64,000 nt of DNA from an uncultured Parabacteroides sp. (GTDB taxonomy: Bacteria; Bacteroidota; Bacteroidia; Bacteroidales; Tannerellaceae): contig UQLN01000012.1 of assembly GCA_900541965.1 (NCBI GenBank), forward strand, positions 27,427-91,426, in the 5' to 3' direction. This document shows, piece after piece, positions 44,574 to 53,594 of this stretch. The notes under the pieces are model-generated. The model was not told the origin of the DNA. It ran no database searches and worked only from the letters and a program-made list of their open reading frames with translations. Within the stretch, counting starts at the first letter, position 1, and every line of letters starts with the position of its first letter. The translations under genes were made by a program, and so were the position numbers.

Positions 44574-45419
44574 TTAACTATTCCGGTATTCCTGTGGTGT
44601 CATCCCTACATGTTGCCGGAAATATTTGTTAAAGAAAGAAAGGTTGTTGAAGCTCAGCGAATAGGCGATTTGTTTTACGGAAAAATCGGTCGATTTCAGC
44701 TGGGCTTTGGCATCCATAACAATGATATTAGTTATAATTTGCATAGGAGTAGCTCCTGTTACTTTCCGGATGGTGGAACAAAGGTGAGGCAAAGTAATAC
44801 TCAGTTTCTTTGCATAAAAAGAGACCGAATGTTCCTTTACATAGTGACTCATAACCAATTTAATAAATTCTCTGTAAATCTCCCTTTCACGTGTTATATT
44901 CGGTTGTTTCAGAGGGCCGATATTTTTGTATAGTTCCGAAGTCCCATGAAGAAATATGTTAAGAACAGAGCGGGTTATTTCCGGATTCCGGAGTGTATTG
45001 GGGAGCGAATAGCTTTTCATTAATAAAGAAAGGGCATCTTCATATAAAGGTATGAGTTCTTTGGGTAAAGAGATAATAGGGTTTTCTACGATTCCCGGCA
45101 AAAAATCGATAGCTGTTTTTATATAATTGACACTATCCATAAATGCAGAGGAAAAACCTGCAAAATAGAGATGGATATCATCCGAAACTTCATGTATTTG
45201 AATGAAACTGTTGGGTAAGAGGGTGACAAAAGAGGAAGCTCCGATCGTGTACTCTTTAAGGTTAATTGTGGCACGAATTTGTCCACACTGGCATAAAACG
45301 AATATACCTGCCTTTATTTTACAAGGAAAACGTCCATACAGGTTCAGTATTTCTCCGGTAATGTTGTCTCCTACAATGAAATCAACCGGTAGGTCCAGTT
45401 TAGGAATACTGTCATTCAT
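44574..45419 (-). CDS. AraC-family transcriptional regulator
   Basis: A 281-residue soluble protein: a cupin-like N-terminal sensor domain (about 15-150) and a C-terminal AraC double helix-turn-helix (about 185-281; SFYAKKLSITLPHLCSTIRK and SVKQIAYSLSFNNLSFFNKY, ending GMTPQEYRNS). It faces the mannan PUL and is divergent from the DUF4925/TonB receptor pair, so it could serve either. The mannan PUL already has its own sigma/anti-sigma switch. Confidence 0.94.
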   Translation of the reverse strand: MNDSIPKLDLPVDFIVGDNITGEILNLYGRFPCKIKAGIFVLCQCGQIRATINLKEYTIGASSFVTLLPNSFIQIHEVSDDIHLYFAGFSSAFMDSVNYIKTAIDFLPGIVENPIISLPKELIPLYEDALSLLMKSYSLPNTLRNPEITRSVLNIFLHGTSELYKNIGPLKQPNITREREIYREFIKLVMSHYVKEHSVSFYAKKLSITLPHLCSTIRKVTGATPMQIITNIIVMDAKAQLKSTDFSVKQIAYSLSFNNLSFFNKYFRQHVGMTPQEYRNS

Positions 45420-45572
45420 AAATAGCGGATTAAAGTTCTACAGTCAAAAGTACGTTTTTTTTCTTATACTCTATTTCTATTATTAAAAATAGAACATCAT
45501 TTCACAAATATGGAGATTGATTCACAGTTGTTTATACACGACCTTTGTCCAAAATTTATAAAATAGTTAAAA

Positions 45573-45578
45573 AGGAGG
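45573..45578 (+). promoter_or_regulatory. Strong Shine-Dalgarno site deciding the DUF4925-like start
   Basis: AGGAGG lies 5 bp before ATG 45584. Such a strong site is uncommon in Bacteroidetes and argues for this start rather than TTG 45545, 39 bp upstream. Confidence 0.75.
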
Positions 45579-45583
45579 ATAAA

Positions 45584-46876
45584 ATGAAGCGAAACCTATT
45601 ACTCCGTTTATTTCCAGTTGTGTGTTTGTTTATTTCTTTTGTTGCCTGCGATAAAGGTGAAAAATATGATGGCCCTTCACCCGAACAGGTGAATGCCAGA
45701 TATTCGAATAAATTGAGTATGGGAGGCGACACAACCTTAACATTAACCTATAGCGGACAAGTGCTTATTGGCAAAGACGTTTACTTTAAAATGAAAGATC
45801 CCGGAAATGCAGATATAACGCTGCTTGGTATATTGCCGGGGGAAAAAGAAACGTCAATTAATAATGTAACCCTTCTTGCCAAGAGTGACAGTTATAGCTT
45901 TTCTGGAAATAGTACGGGAACCGATGGAACAACTTTTCACTATGAAGGTAGTGTGAAAGAAGGAAAAATGATCATGAACCTGACTGATGTGGAAATTGCG
46001 GGAAATCAGCTTACCACCCAGGGTGAATGGTATATTGTTCATAATAAGGCACCTGAAATAGAGCAGGATGCGGATGAGATTAATAAATATACCTATCACA
46101 ATACTACTTACAATGGTGTAGGAGGTCCGGGAGGAAACAGCAGTACATTAATTGGATTAGTGTATGGCCTTGTTATTAATAAGATTTTTGGAAATGCCGT
46201 GAGTTCTGTTTTAGATGGCGTAACGTTTAATCCGGATGGAAATATCACTTCGGCTTATGCTCCACTGCCGGATAGCATGACGATAAGTAAACTTATTTCC
46301 GGATATGGTGTAATGGGACGTCCGTCGACAGATTGGAAAGCCTCGCCACTGAATCTGGCAACTTATTATGTGAAGAATGATTCGGATTTGTATGTTACTC
46401 CGAATATCGATATGATTATCCGTCAGGCAGAGTTGAACAAGACCAAATCTGAAACCGGAGATTCTACGGATGTCGGGGATGCCTTGGATCAGATTTATAA
46501 AAAATTAAATGCCTGGAGTACGACAGGGGTTAAGTTGGTGATTCGTAAAAATGATAAAAAGGAATATCAGCCAGTTGATAATGGGAAATCCTATGAACGG
46601 TATGCGGGCGACGTAATCCTTGTTTTGAAGAAAGAAGAAATTCAGGATTTCTTCCTGCTGTTTGATGTGGCACTGGCTGTGATTCCTGCCGATACGCTGG
46701 ATAAGTCGTTGAAAGAATTGTTGCAAGATGTAGTACCAGCCGAATATATGGCCCTGATAGAGGTTTTGTTGAAGGGGGAAACCTTAAAATCCATGCTTGT
46801 TAAGATTCGGGACAATGTGAATGCTATTCCGATTGAAGTCGGGCTCTATTTAAATAAAGAACAAACATTCAATTAA
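45584..46876 (+). CDS. DUF4925-like lipoprotein partnered with a TonB receptor
   Basis: Starting at ATG 45584 (430 residues), it has a lipobox (FVAC) and a beta-rich N-terminal half (LTLTYSGQVLIGKDVYFKM, FHYEGSVKEGKMIMNLTDVE) resembling the DUF4925/lipocalin-like surface proteins of Bacteroides. The C-terminal half is more helical. No enzymatic motif is seen. The TonB-dependent receptor follows by 16 bp, so it is probably the surface partner of that receptor in capturing an unknown ligand. Confidence 0.65.
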   Translation: MKRNLLLRLFPVVCLFISFVACDKGEKYDGPSPEQVNARYSNKLSMGGDTTLTLTYSGQVLIGKDVYFKMKDPGNADITLLGILPGEKETSINNVTLLAKSDSYSFSGNSTGTDGTTFHYEGSVKEGKMIMNLTDVEIAGNQLTTQGEWYIVHNKAPEIEQDADEINKYTYHNTTYNGVGGPGGNSSTLIGLVYGLVINKIFGNAVSSVLDGVTFNPDGNITSAYAPLPDSMTISKLISGYGVMGRPSTDWKASPLNLATYYVKNDSDLYVTPNIDMIIRQAELNKTKSETGDSTDVGDALDQIYKKLNAWSTTGVKLVIRKNDKKEYQPVDNGKSYERYAGDVILVLKKEEIQDFFLLFDVALAVIPADTLDKSLKELLQDVVPAEYMALIEVLLKGETLKSMLVKIRDNVNAIPIEVGLYLNKEQTFN

Positions 46877-46892
46877 AAAAGAATTAATCACG

Positions 46893-49703
46893 ATGAAGAC
46901 TTTATATTCAATAATTATACTCTTTATACTGTCGTCTGTATCTGCTGTCGGGCAAACATTGAAAGGGCATGTATATGATGATGAAACTAATGAACCTTTG
47001 GTTGGTGTCAATATCTCCTATAAATTAAAAGATACGCAGGGTGTTATTTCTGATGCGGATGGCGCTTATGTAATTAATGTACCTGAAGGTGGGGTCGACC
47101 TGGTGTTCAGTTATGTCGGCTACGATGATGTGCACTTGCCGATTGTAATCGGTAAAAGCAAGACCATTACAAAAGATATTTATATGAATGCAAGTACGAA
47201 CTTGCTACAGGATGTGGTGGTAAGTGCCGGGCGTTTTGAGCAGAAATTAAGCGATATTACTGTGTCGATGGACTTGCTGAAGGCTGGAGATATTGCCAAG
47301 CAAGCTCCAACTGACTTGACTTCTACCCTGAATATCCTTCCAGGTGTTGATGTGAACGATAAACAACCCTCTATCCGTGGTGGTGCCGGTTGGGCTTATG
47401 GAGTGGGAGCACGCAGTCAAATTTTGATGGACGGGATGTCGGTCCTGACTCCGGGGTCCGGCGAGATAAACTGGAATTCTATTCCGATGGAGAACATTGA
47501 GCAGGTTGAAATTATCAAAGGGGCTTCTTCTGTATTATATGGTTCATCTGCTTTAAACGGAGTTATTAATGTTCGAACTGCACGTCCGGGGTTGACTCCG
47601 AAAACACATGTCGGTGCCTATGTCGGTATTTATGGGGATCCGGCAAACGATAACTACAGATGGAGTGATAAAAGTTTTTGGAAAGAAGGAAAATATCCGG
47701 TGAAACCGTTTTTGCGCAATAGTGTGCTGAGCGGAGTTCGTAATCCTTTGTATGAAGGTTTTGATATGTCCCATTCACGCCGTATCGGTAACTTTGATGT
47801 ATCGGGAGGCTTGAACCTGTTTACTGATGAGGGATACCGCCAACAGGGATTCAATAAGCGTTTTCGTGTGGGAGGAAATCTTACTTATCATCAGCCGGAT
47901 ATGGGAGAGAAAATATTGAATTATGGTTTTAATACAAACTTCCTGTCAAACCGTTATGCCGATTTTTTTATTTGGCGTTCACCAAAAGATCCTTATCGTC
48001 CGTCTGCTTTTTCCAATATGGGACGCGAAGGCAATTCATTTTATATTGATCCGTTCCTGAATTATACAAACCGGGAAAAACAGACAACCCATCGTTTCAG
48101 AGGACGCTTCTACTATCGTGGCGATAATATTTTCCAACCAACTGAAGAGAAAGGTATAATGGATATACTGGGTGATATGGGAACGGACATGGATGCGATT
48201 GGAAAGATTGCCAATGGTGACCTGAGTGTTTTTTATCCGGTTATTCAGCCTGCTTTGCAGGGAGACTGGGATGGCATGGTAAGTGGTTTGTATAACTCTT
48301 TGGGTAAAGTGTTTCCTAATGCAACGACTGCAGATTATTGCGATTTGATTTCATGGACAATGAATCATGGTTTACCGAGTGGTACGGCTGATGCCATACC
48401 CTGGTTGGCAAATGTATTTAATTCAAACAGGATTGCGAATAAAGGAAATGGTATCGATGCTACCTATAATTATTATCTGGATTACCAGTTTAATAAACAA
48501 TGGGAAAGCGGTGCTCAGATTACAGCAGGTGGAACTTATGAACATCTTCGTTCGGATTCGCGGACTACAGGTGTCCATCAAAGTGATAATGTGGCAGCTT
48601 TTTTCCAGTATGACCAGCGCTTTTTCGACCGTTTGAGTGTTTCTGCCGGGGTACGTGCCGAATATTATCGTGTGGACAATTTTTATCGTGAATCAGATAC
48701 AAAAATATTTGGAGGATATATTCCTGTACGTCCGGTATTTCGTGCTGGCTTAAACTATCAATTGGCACAATACAGTTTCCTTCGTGCCAGTTTCGGGCAG
48801 GGATACCGCAACCCGTCTATTACGGAAAAATATGCACGCAAAGACATTGGTGGGGTAGGTATTTATCCGAACTATAATTTGCAGGCAGAAAAAGGTTTTA
48901 ATGCGGAAGTCGGCTTGAAACAAGGATATAAAATCGGAAACCTGACAGGGTTTGTCGACTTGGGTGCTTTCTATACACAGTATCGGAATATGGTTGAATT
49001 CCAGTTCGGTCTGTTTAATAATACGACTTATAAACCGATTAATAGTGTATCGGATGTTATCAGTATGATTTCTTCCGGGGATGGATTCGGTATTGGAGCG
49101 CAATTCCATAATGTTTCCAAAGCCCGTATTTATGGTGCCGAGATTTCTGCAAACGGAACATACGATTTTAATAAGAATACCCGTTTGCTGTTTAATTTAG
49201 GATATGTGTATCTGGAGCCTGAAGATGTTGATTATAAAAGGCGGAATGAATTAGAAGACACCTACACTGACCCTCTCCAGATGAAAGAGAAGTCCAATAA
49301 CTCCAAGTATCTGAAATATCGTCAGAAACATACAGTGAAAGGAGTTATTGACTTCCAGTGGAAACGTATCGATTTAGGTGTGAATATGACCTGGAAGAGC
49401 AAAACGCTTGCAGTCGACTATCTGATGGTAGATGAACGCGAAAAACCGCTCGGACGTTTGGAGCCGATGGATCATATCCGCCAGCTTTTGTTTGGAAATG
49501 TGGATGGTGAAACTCTTGCCACTTACTGGGATCGGATGAACAGGCCTTATTTTGTAATGGACTTCAGAGCCGGTGTGAAAGTAACCGACGAGGTTAAATT
49601 TATGTTCCTTATCAATAATCTGTTGAATAAAGAATATTCTACCCGTCCGATGTCTGTATCTGCTCCGCGGACATTTGTAATGCAGTTGAGCATTGATTTT
49701 TGA
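46893..49703 (+). CDS. TonB-dependent outer-membrane receptor (non-SusC type)
   Basis: A 936-residue receptor with signal peptide (about 1-20), a carboxypeptidase-regulatory-like domain (about 22-105, LKGHVYDDETNEPLVGVNIS), a plug (about 115-230; PSIRGGAGWAYGVG, QVEIIKGASSVLYGSSALNG) and a 22-strand-type barrel ending MQLSIDF. It lacks the SusC-specific DEVVVxGYG and has no SusD beside it. Ligands of such receptors include siderophores, haem, cobalamin and small peptides; none can be chosen here. Confidence 0.93.
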   Translation: MKTLYSIIILFILSSVSAVGQTLKGHVYDDETNEPLVGVNISYKLKDTQGVISDADGAYVINVPEGGVDLVFSYVGYDDVHLPIVIGKSKTITKDIYMNASTNLLQDVVVSAGRFEQKLSDITVSMDLLKAGDIAKQAPTDLTSTLNILPGVDVNDKQPSIRGGAGWAYGVGARSQILMDGMSVLTPGSGEINWNSIPMENIEQVEIIKGASSVLYGSSALNGVINVRTARPGLTPKTHVGAYVGIYGDPANDNYRWSDKSFWKEGKYPVKPFLRNSVLSGVRNPLYEGFDMSHSRRIGNFDVSGGLNLFTDEGYRQQGFNKRFRVGGNLTYHQPDMGEKILNYGFNTNFLSNRYADFFIWRSPKDPYRPSAFSNMGREGNSFYIDPFLNYTNREKQTTHRFRGRFYYRGDNIFQPTEEKGIMDILGDMGTDMDAIGKIANGDLSVFYPVIQPALQGDWDGMVSGLYNSLGKVFPNATTADYCDLISWTMNHGLPSGTADAIPWLANVFNSNRIANKGNGIDATYNYYLDYQFNKQWESGAQITAGGTYEHLRSDSRTTGVHQSDNVAAFFQYDQRFFDRLSVSAGVRAEYYRVDNFYRESDTKIFGGYIPVRPVFRAGLNYQLAQYSFLRASFGQGYRNPSITEKYARKDIGGVGIYPNYNLQAEKGFNAEVGLKQGYKIGNLTGFVDLGAFYTQYRNMVEFQFGLFNNTTYKPINSVSDVISMISSGDGFGIGAQFHNVSKARIYGAEISANGTYDFNKNTRLLFNLGYVYLEPEDVDYKRRNELEDTYTDPLQMKEKSNNSKYLKYRQKHTVKGVIDFQWKRIDLGVNMTWKSKTLAVDYLMVDEREKPLGRLEPMDHIRQLLFGNVDGETLATYWDRMNRPYFVMDFRAGVKVTDEVKFMFLINNLLNKEYSTRPMSVSAPRTFVMQLSIDF

Positions 49704-49782
49704 CAAGCAGAAGATTTAGATAGAATAGATGCCTGCCAGCCGTATTTTGATTACATTTGTGTGATTGTAAAACAATTGCCTT

Positions 49783-50478
49783 ATGAAAAAGAAATTGGTC
49801 GTATTGACAGGTGCCGGTATGAGTGCGGAAAGTGGCATTTCCACTTTCCGCGATTCGGACGGTTTATGGGAAAAGTACCGGGTTGAAGAGGTGGCAACGC
49901 CGGAAGGATTTGCAGCAAATCCGAAATTAGTGCTTGATTTTTATAACCAGCGGAGGCGGGAACTCTTGAATACAAAGCCTAACGCCGGACATATGGGATT
50001 GGCTGCACTTGAAAATGATTTTGATGTCCGTATTGTTACTCAAAACATAGATAATTTGCATGAACGGGCAGGAAGCAGCCATGTGATTCATCTTCATGGT
50101 GAATTGATGAAAGCCTGTTCTGTCCGCGATTTGAATACTACTTATGACTTGTCTCCGGATAATCCGGATATCCATATTGGAGACAAAGATCCGTCCGGCA
50201 AACAACTTCGTCCTTTTATAGTTTGGTTTGGGGAAGCTGTTCCCATGATAGAGCCTGCAATCCGTGAAGTTGAGAATTGTGATATCTTTGTTGTTATCGG
50301 AACATCCCTGAATGTTTATCCGGCAGCGGGTTTGCTTAATTACGTCCGCAAGGGGCAACCGATCTATCTGATAGACCCGAAAGAAGTGAATGCCTACCGG
50401 AATGATATACATTTTATCAGGAAAGGAGCATCCGAAGGTGTAAAAGAATTGGCTGCATTGCTGGAAATGAAGAAATAA
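49783..50478 (+). CDS. Sirtuin-family NAD-dependent protein deacylase, zinc-less type
   Basis: A 231-residue Sir2 protein: GAGMSAESGISTFR (10-23), TQNIDNLHERAG (86-97), HLHGE with catalytic His105 and GTSLNVYPAAGL. Tyr54 and Arg57 in FYNQRRRE match the class III pattern Y-x-x-R that favours succinyl- or malonyl-lysine. The four zinc cysteines are absent; the small domain (about 110-145) keeps one Cys only. It removes acyl groups from lysines in the cytoplasm, using NAD. Confidence 0.93.
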   Translation: MKKKLVVLTGAGMSAESGISTFRDSDGLWEKYRVEEVATPEGFAANPKLVLDFYNQRRRELLNTKPNAGHMGLAALENDFDVRIVTQNIDNLHERAGSSHVIHLHGELMKACSVRDLNTTYDLSPDNPDIHIGDKDPSGKQLRPFIVWFGEAVPMIEPAIREVENCDIFVVIGTSLNVYPAAGLLNYVRKGQPIYLIDPKEVNAYRNDIHFIRKGASEGVKELAALLEMKK

Positions 50479-50520
50479 GCATTTATCTTTGCCATCCAAA
50501 TAAAGAACAGTAATCAGATT

Positions 50521-51486
50521 ATGGGAAATTTCTTTACCTCATTATTCTCTTCTTCCAAGACAGAGATACCGGAAGAAGTAAAAAGTAAAAACGACCAGAA
50601 AAATTTTGATATTCTGAAATATGACGGGGTTCGGGCTCAACGGATAGGAAAGTTGGCGTATGCAATTAAGTGTTTTACCGAAGCACTGAATATCCAGGAA
50701 GATTTTGAAACGATGAATTATCTGGTAACAGCTTATACGACAGCTAACCGGTTGGAGGATGCTTTGGATATTCTGAACCGGATGGTGGAATTGGAACCGG
50801 ATCATATTAATGCCCGATTGACAAGGATAAACCTTTTTTTTATGCTTGACAGGGAAGTTGAAGTAATTGCAGACTGTACACATGTGATAGAATTGGAAAA
50901 AACAAATCATCTAGCTTGGTTCCTGATGGGAAAAGCAAAACGGACAGTAAGCGACCCGTTGGGTGCGATTGCAGGCCTGACCCGTTCCATCAGCTTGAAA
51001 GAAGATTTTACCGATGCTTATCTGCTTCGGGCAGAAGTTTTGTTGGCTATAGGACAGGCCTCTGAGGCACTTCCTGATGTGGAGAAGGCAATTGAATTGA
51101 ACCCCGAGGAAGAAACGACTTATTTGCTTCGTGGGCGTGTGCATGAAGCGATGGGAGACAAAGATGCCGCTTTTGAAGATTTTCAGAAAACATTGGAATT
51201 GAATCCTTTTAATGAGGATGCAACCCTTCTTTCCGGAAAATTATTAATAGAACAGCAAAAACTGGATGAGGCAATTGAATTTTTTAATGAGGCGGTCGAC
51301 CTGAATCCTGAATTTGCCAAAGCATATGCAGAAAGAGGACGTGCTAAGAATCTGAAAGGGGATAAAGAAGGGGCTTTTGAAGATTTGAAAAAGTCTATAG
51401 AACTCAATCCGGAAGGTGAAGAGGCTCAAAAAATGAACGGTCAGCATACTAACTTCGATAATATGTATAAAGGCGGTATCTTTTAA
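50521..51486 (+). CDS. Tetratricopeptide-repeat protein
   Basis: A 321-residue protein with about seven TPR units from residue 35 on (for example AIKCFTEALNIQEDFETMNY, AFEDFQKTLELNPFNEDATL, AIEFFNEAVDLNPEFAKAYA). No signal peptide is evident. TPR arrays mediate protein interactions; partner unknown. It lies 42 bp after the sirtuin gene. Confidence 0.9.
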   Translation: MGNFFTSLFSSSKTEIPEEVKSKNDQKNFDILKYDGVRAQRIGKLAYAIKCFTEALNIQEDFETMNYLVTAYTTANRLEDALDILNRMVELEPDHINARLTRINLFFMLDREVEVIADCTHVIELEKTNHLAWFLMGKAKRTVSDPLGAIAGLTRSISLKEDFTDAYLLRAEVLLAIGQASEALPDVEKAIELNPEEETTYLLRGRVHEAMGDKDAAFEDFQKTLELNPFNEDATLLSGKLLIEQQKLDEAIEFFNEAVDLNPEFAKAYAERGRAKNLKGDKEGAFEDLKKSIELNPEGEEAQKMNGQHTNFDNMYKGGIF

Positions 51487-51514
51487 TGTCTGGGACAAAA
51501 AAAGAATACAACTC

Positions 51515-51545
51515 TTTGTTTATTAAAAAAAAGGCTCTATCTTTG
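51515..51545 (+). promoter_or_regulatory. Promoter of rpmH
   Basis: TTTG (51515-51518), exactly 19 bp, TATCTTTG (51538-51545): the best match to the Bacteroides housekeeping consensus in the window. It lies 48 bp before the rpmH ATG. Confidence 0.88.
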
Positions 51546-51593
51546 CAGCCCAAATTGGTATGAATAAGATAATAATAAATAATATATAGAAAG

Positions 51594-51746
51594 ATGAAAA
51601 GAACATTCCAACCTTCCAACAGAAAAAGAAAGAACAAGCATGGCTTTCGTTCAAGAATGGCTACTGCTAATGGTCGCAGAGTATTGGCAGCACGTCGTGC
51701 AAAAGGAAGAGCTAAATTATCTGTATCAGACGAATACAACGGATAA
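51594..51746 (+). CDS. rpmH: 50S ribosomal protein L34
   Basis: A 50-residue, highly basic protein starting [20 protein letters not shown] and ending [12 protein letters not shown], the full L34 family pattern. It is part of the large ribosomal subunit. It is short enough to be missed by ORF length cut-offs. In many bacteria rpmH neighbours rnpA and dnaA; here it lies alone between a TPR gene and a PASTA gene with its own promoter and terminator. Confidence 0.98.
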   Translation: MKRTFQPSNRKRKNKHGFRSRMATANGRRVLAARRAKGRAKLSVSDEYNG

Positions 51747-51772
51747 TCAATCCGTTTGAAGATTTAAATTAT

Positions 51773-51818
51773 AAGAAAGTAGAGGTTTTTACTAAAAAGC
51801 CTTTACTTTCTTTGTTTT
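51773..51818 (+). terminator. Terminator after rpmH
   Basis: Long stem (left arm from 51773, AAGAAAGTAGAGG...; right arm ...CCTTTACTTTCTT to 51812) with a short loop, then TTTGTTTT. Confidence 0.8.
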
Positions 51819-51890
51819 AACAGCTTTGTTTTCTACTTTTGATGCACTTTACTACATTATGGTAAATGTAGGCATAAATATGAGATAAAA

Positions 51891-52511
51891 ATGAAAGGCT
51901 TTTTAGTAAAACTGATTAAAAACCCGTACGTTTTTAATTTATTGCTGGCTATAGTTGTTTTATGTGGGTTGATCTATGGTACATTGAAGTGGCTGGATGT
52001 ATATACCCGTCATAATGAGGCTGTGGTTGTCCCGGATGTGAAAGGCTTGAAGGTGGAAGAAGCTGAAGAGTTTTTTAAGAATAACAACTTACGTTATAAT
52101 GTGATTGACTCGGTATACTCCAAAAATGTGAAGCCCGGGGCAATTGTGGAACTGGTGCCGCAAGCCGGTTCAAAAGTAAAAGAGGGGCGCATCGTTTTTG
52201 TTACAGTTAATGCTCTTACCTCCCAAATGGCAACAATTCCGGAAGTGGAAGATTTGTCATTCCGGCAGGCATATGCCTTGTTACGTGCCCGTGGATTTGA
52301 GAAAATAGAAATTGAATATGTTCCCGGTACTTATAAAGATTTGGCAGTAGCAGTTACTGCCGGTGGACGTATCTTGCAGAAAGGCGACCATGTCCCGCTG
52401 GCATCCCAGTTGGTGTTGCGGGTAAGTAGCGGAGAAGAAGAACTTATACCCAATGATTCTTTGCCGGATGTGGTGCAGCCATTGGATAGTGACGTAGAAA
52501 ACTGGTTTTAA
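51891..52511 (+). CDS. PASTA domain membrane protein
   Basis: A 206-residue protein: short cytoplasmic tail, one transmembrane helix (about 12-33) and PASTA repeats (VVVPDVKGLKVEEAEEFFKN, about 45-110; ATIPEVEDLSFRQAYALLRA, about 113-180), ending in an acidic tail. PASTA domains bind muropeptides or beta-lactams. There is no kinase or transpeptidase domain, so it may be a stand-alone cell-wall sensor. Followed by rluA-type and ddl genes with 1- and 2-bp gaps. Confidence 0.92.
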   Translation: MKGFLVKLIKNPYVFNLLLAIVVLCGLIYGTLKWLDVYTRHNEAVVVPDVKGLKVEEAEEFFKNNNLRYNVIDSVYSKNVKPGAIVELVPQAGSKVKEGRIVFVTVNALTSQMATIPEVEDLSFRQAYALLRARGFEKIEIEYVPGTYKDLAVAVTAGGRILQKGDHVPLASQLVLRVSSGEEELIPNDSLPDVVQPLDSDVENWF

Positions 52512-52512
52512 C

Positions 52513-53592
52513 ATGGACAATTTTTTAGACGAAATGGATGATGAACAGGTGGACGACCTGTTACAACCGGAAGGGGAAGAGGATATAAATCCCCAACTGT
52601 ATGAACACTTCCGATTCGTTGCCGACCGCGGACAATCGTTATTGCGCGTAGATAAATTCCTGGTAGACCGGATGATGGGAGCTACCCGTAACCGGATACA
52701 ATTAGCGGCAGAAGCCGGCTGTATTATGGCTAACGGTAAGCCAGTTAAAAGTAATTACCGCGTAAAGCCGGAGGATGTCGTGACGATTATGATGACACGT
52801 CCCCGGCGGGATATGCAAATCCTACCTGAAAATATTCCTATAAAAATTATATATGAGGATGAAGACTTGCTGGTTGTAGATAAACCGGCAGGGCTTGTTG
52901 TTCATCCTGGACACGGGAATTATACCGGAACTTTGGTGAATGCATTGGCTTGGTATCTGAAAGATGACCCGACCTATGATCCGAATGACCCGGCTCTCGG
53001 ATTGGTGCATCGTATAGATAAAGATACCTCAGGTTTGTTGGTTGTTGCAAAGAAGCCGGAAGCAAAAGCTCATCTCAGCTTACAGTTTTTCCATAAGACG
53101 ACAAAACGGGAATATCGCGCATTGGTTTGGGGAAATGTGCGTGAAGAAGAAGGGCGAATTGAAGGTAATATTGGCCGTGACCCGCGTGACCGTATGCAAA
53201 TGACGGTTTTCCCGGAAGGAGAACAGGGTAAAACAGCTGTAACCCATTATTCTGTCCTTGAACGGTTAGGCTATGTTACACTTGTGAAATGTCGCTTGGA
53301 AACGGGACGTACCCATCAGATTCGTGTGCATATGAAATATATCGGTCATACGTTGTTTAATGATGAACGTTATGGCGGTAATGAGATATTAAAAGGTACT
53401 ACTTCTACCAAGTATAAGCAGTTTGTACAAAATTGTTTTGCTATTTGTCCACGGCAGGCACTCCATGCCAAGACGTTGGGCTTTGTTCATCCTTCGACAG
53501 GGGAGGAAATGTTTTTCGACTCAGAAGTACCTGAAGATATGACAACATTGATCGAGAAATGGCGCACCTATGCAAATACAAAAGAACTATAA
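52513..53592 (+). CDS. RluA-family RNA pseudouridine synthase
   Basis: A 359-residue enzyme with an acidic N-terminal extension (1-40), an S4 RNA-binding domain (about 44-100) and a catalytic domain with HRIDKDTSGLLV (166-177, catalytic Asp169), DKPAGLVVHPG and LETGRTHQIRVHM. The S4-plus-catalytic layout matches RluD, which modifies helix 69 of 23S rRNA. It sits 1 bp after the PASTA gene. Confidence 0.95.
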   Translation: MDNFLDEMDDEQVDDLLQPEGEEDINPQLYEHFRFVADRGQSLLRVDKFLVDRMMGATRNRIQLAAEAGCIMANGKPVKSNYRVKPEDVVTIMMTRPRRDMQILPENIPIKIIYEDEDLLVVDKPAGLVVHPGHGNYTGTLVNALAWYLKDDPTYDPNDPALGLVHRIDKDTSGLLVVAKKPEAKAHLSLQFFHKTTKREYRALVWGNVREEEGRIEGNIGRDPRDRMQMTVFPEGEQGKTAVTHYSVLERLGYVTLVKCRLETGRTHQIRVHMKYIGHTLFNDERYGGNEILKGTTSTKYKQFVQNCFAICPRQALHAKTLGFVHPSTGEEMFFDSEVPEDMTTLIEKWRTYANTKEL

Positions 53593-53594
53593 AA

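Noticed and set aside
53559..53594. 12-residue extension of ddl
   Set aside because: It overlaps the pseudouridine synthase gene; ATG 53595 yields the expected Ddl N-terminus MKKNIAIIAGG.
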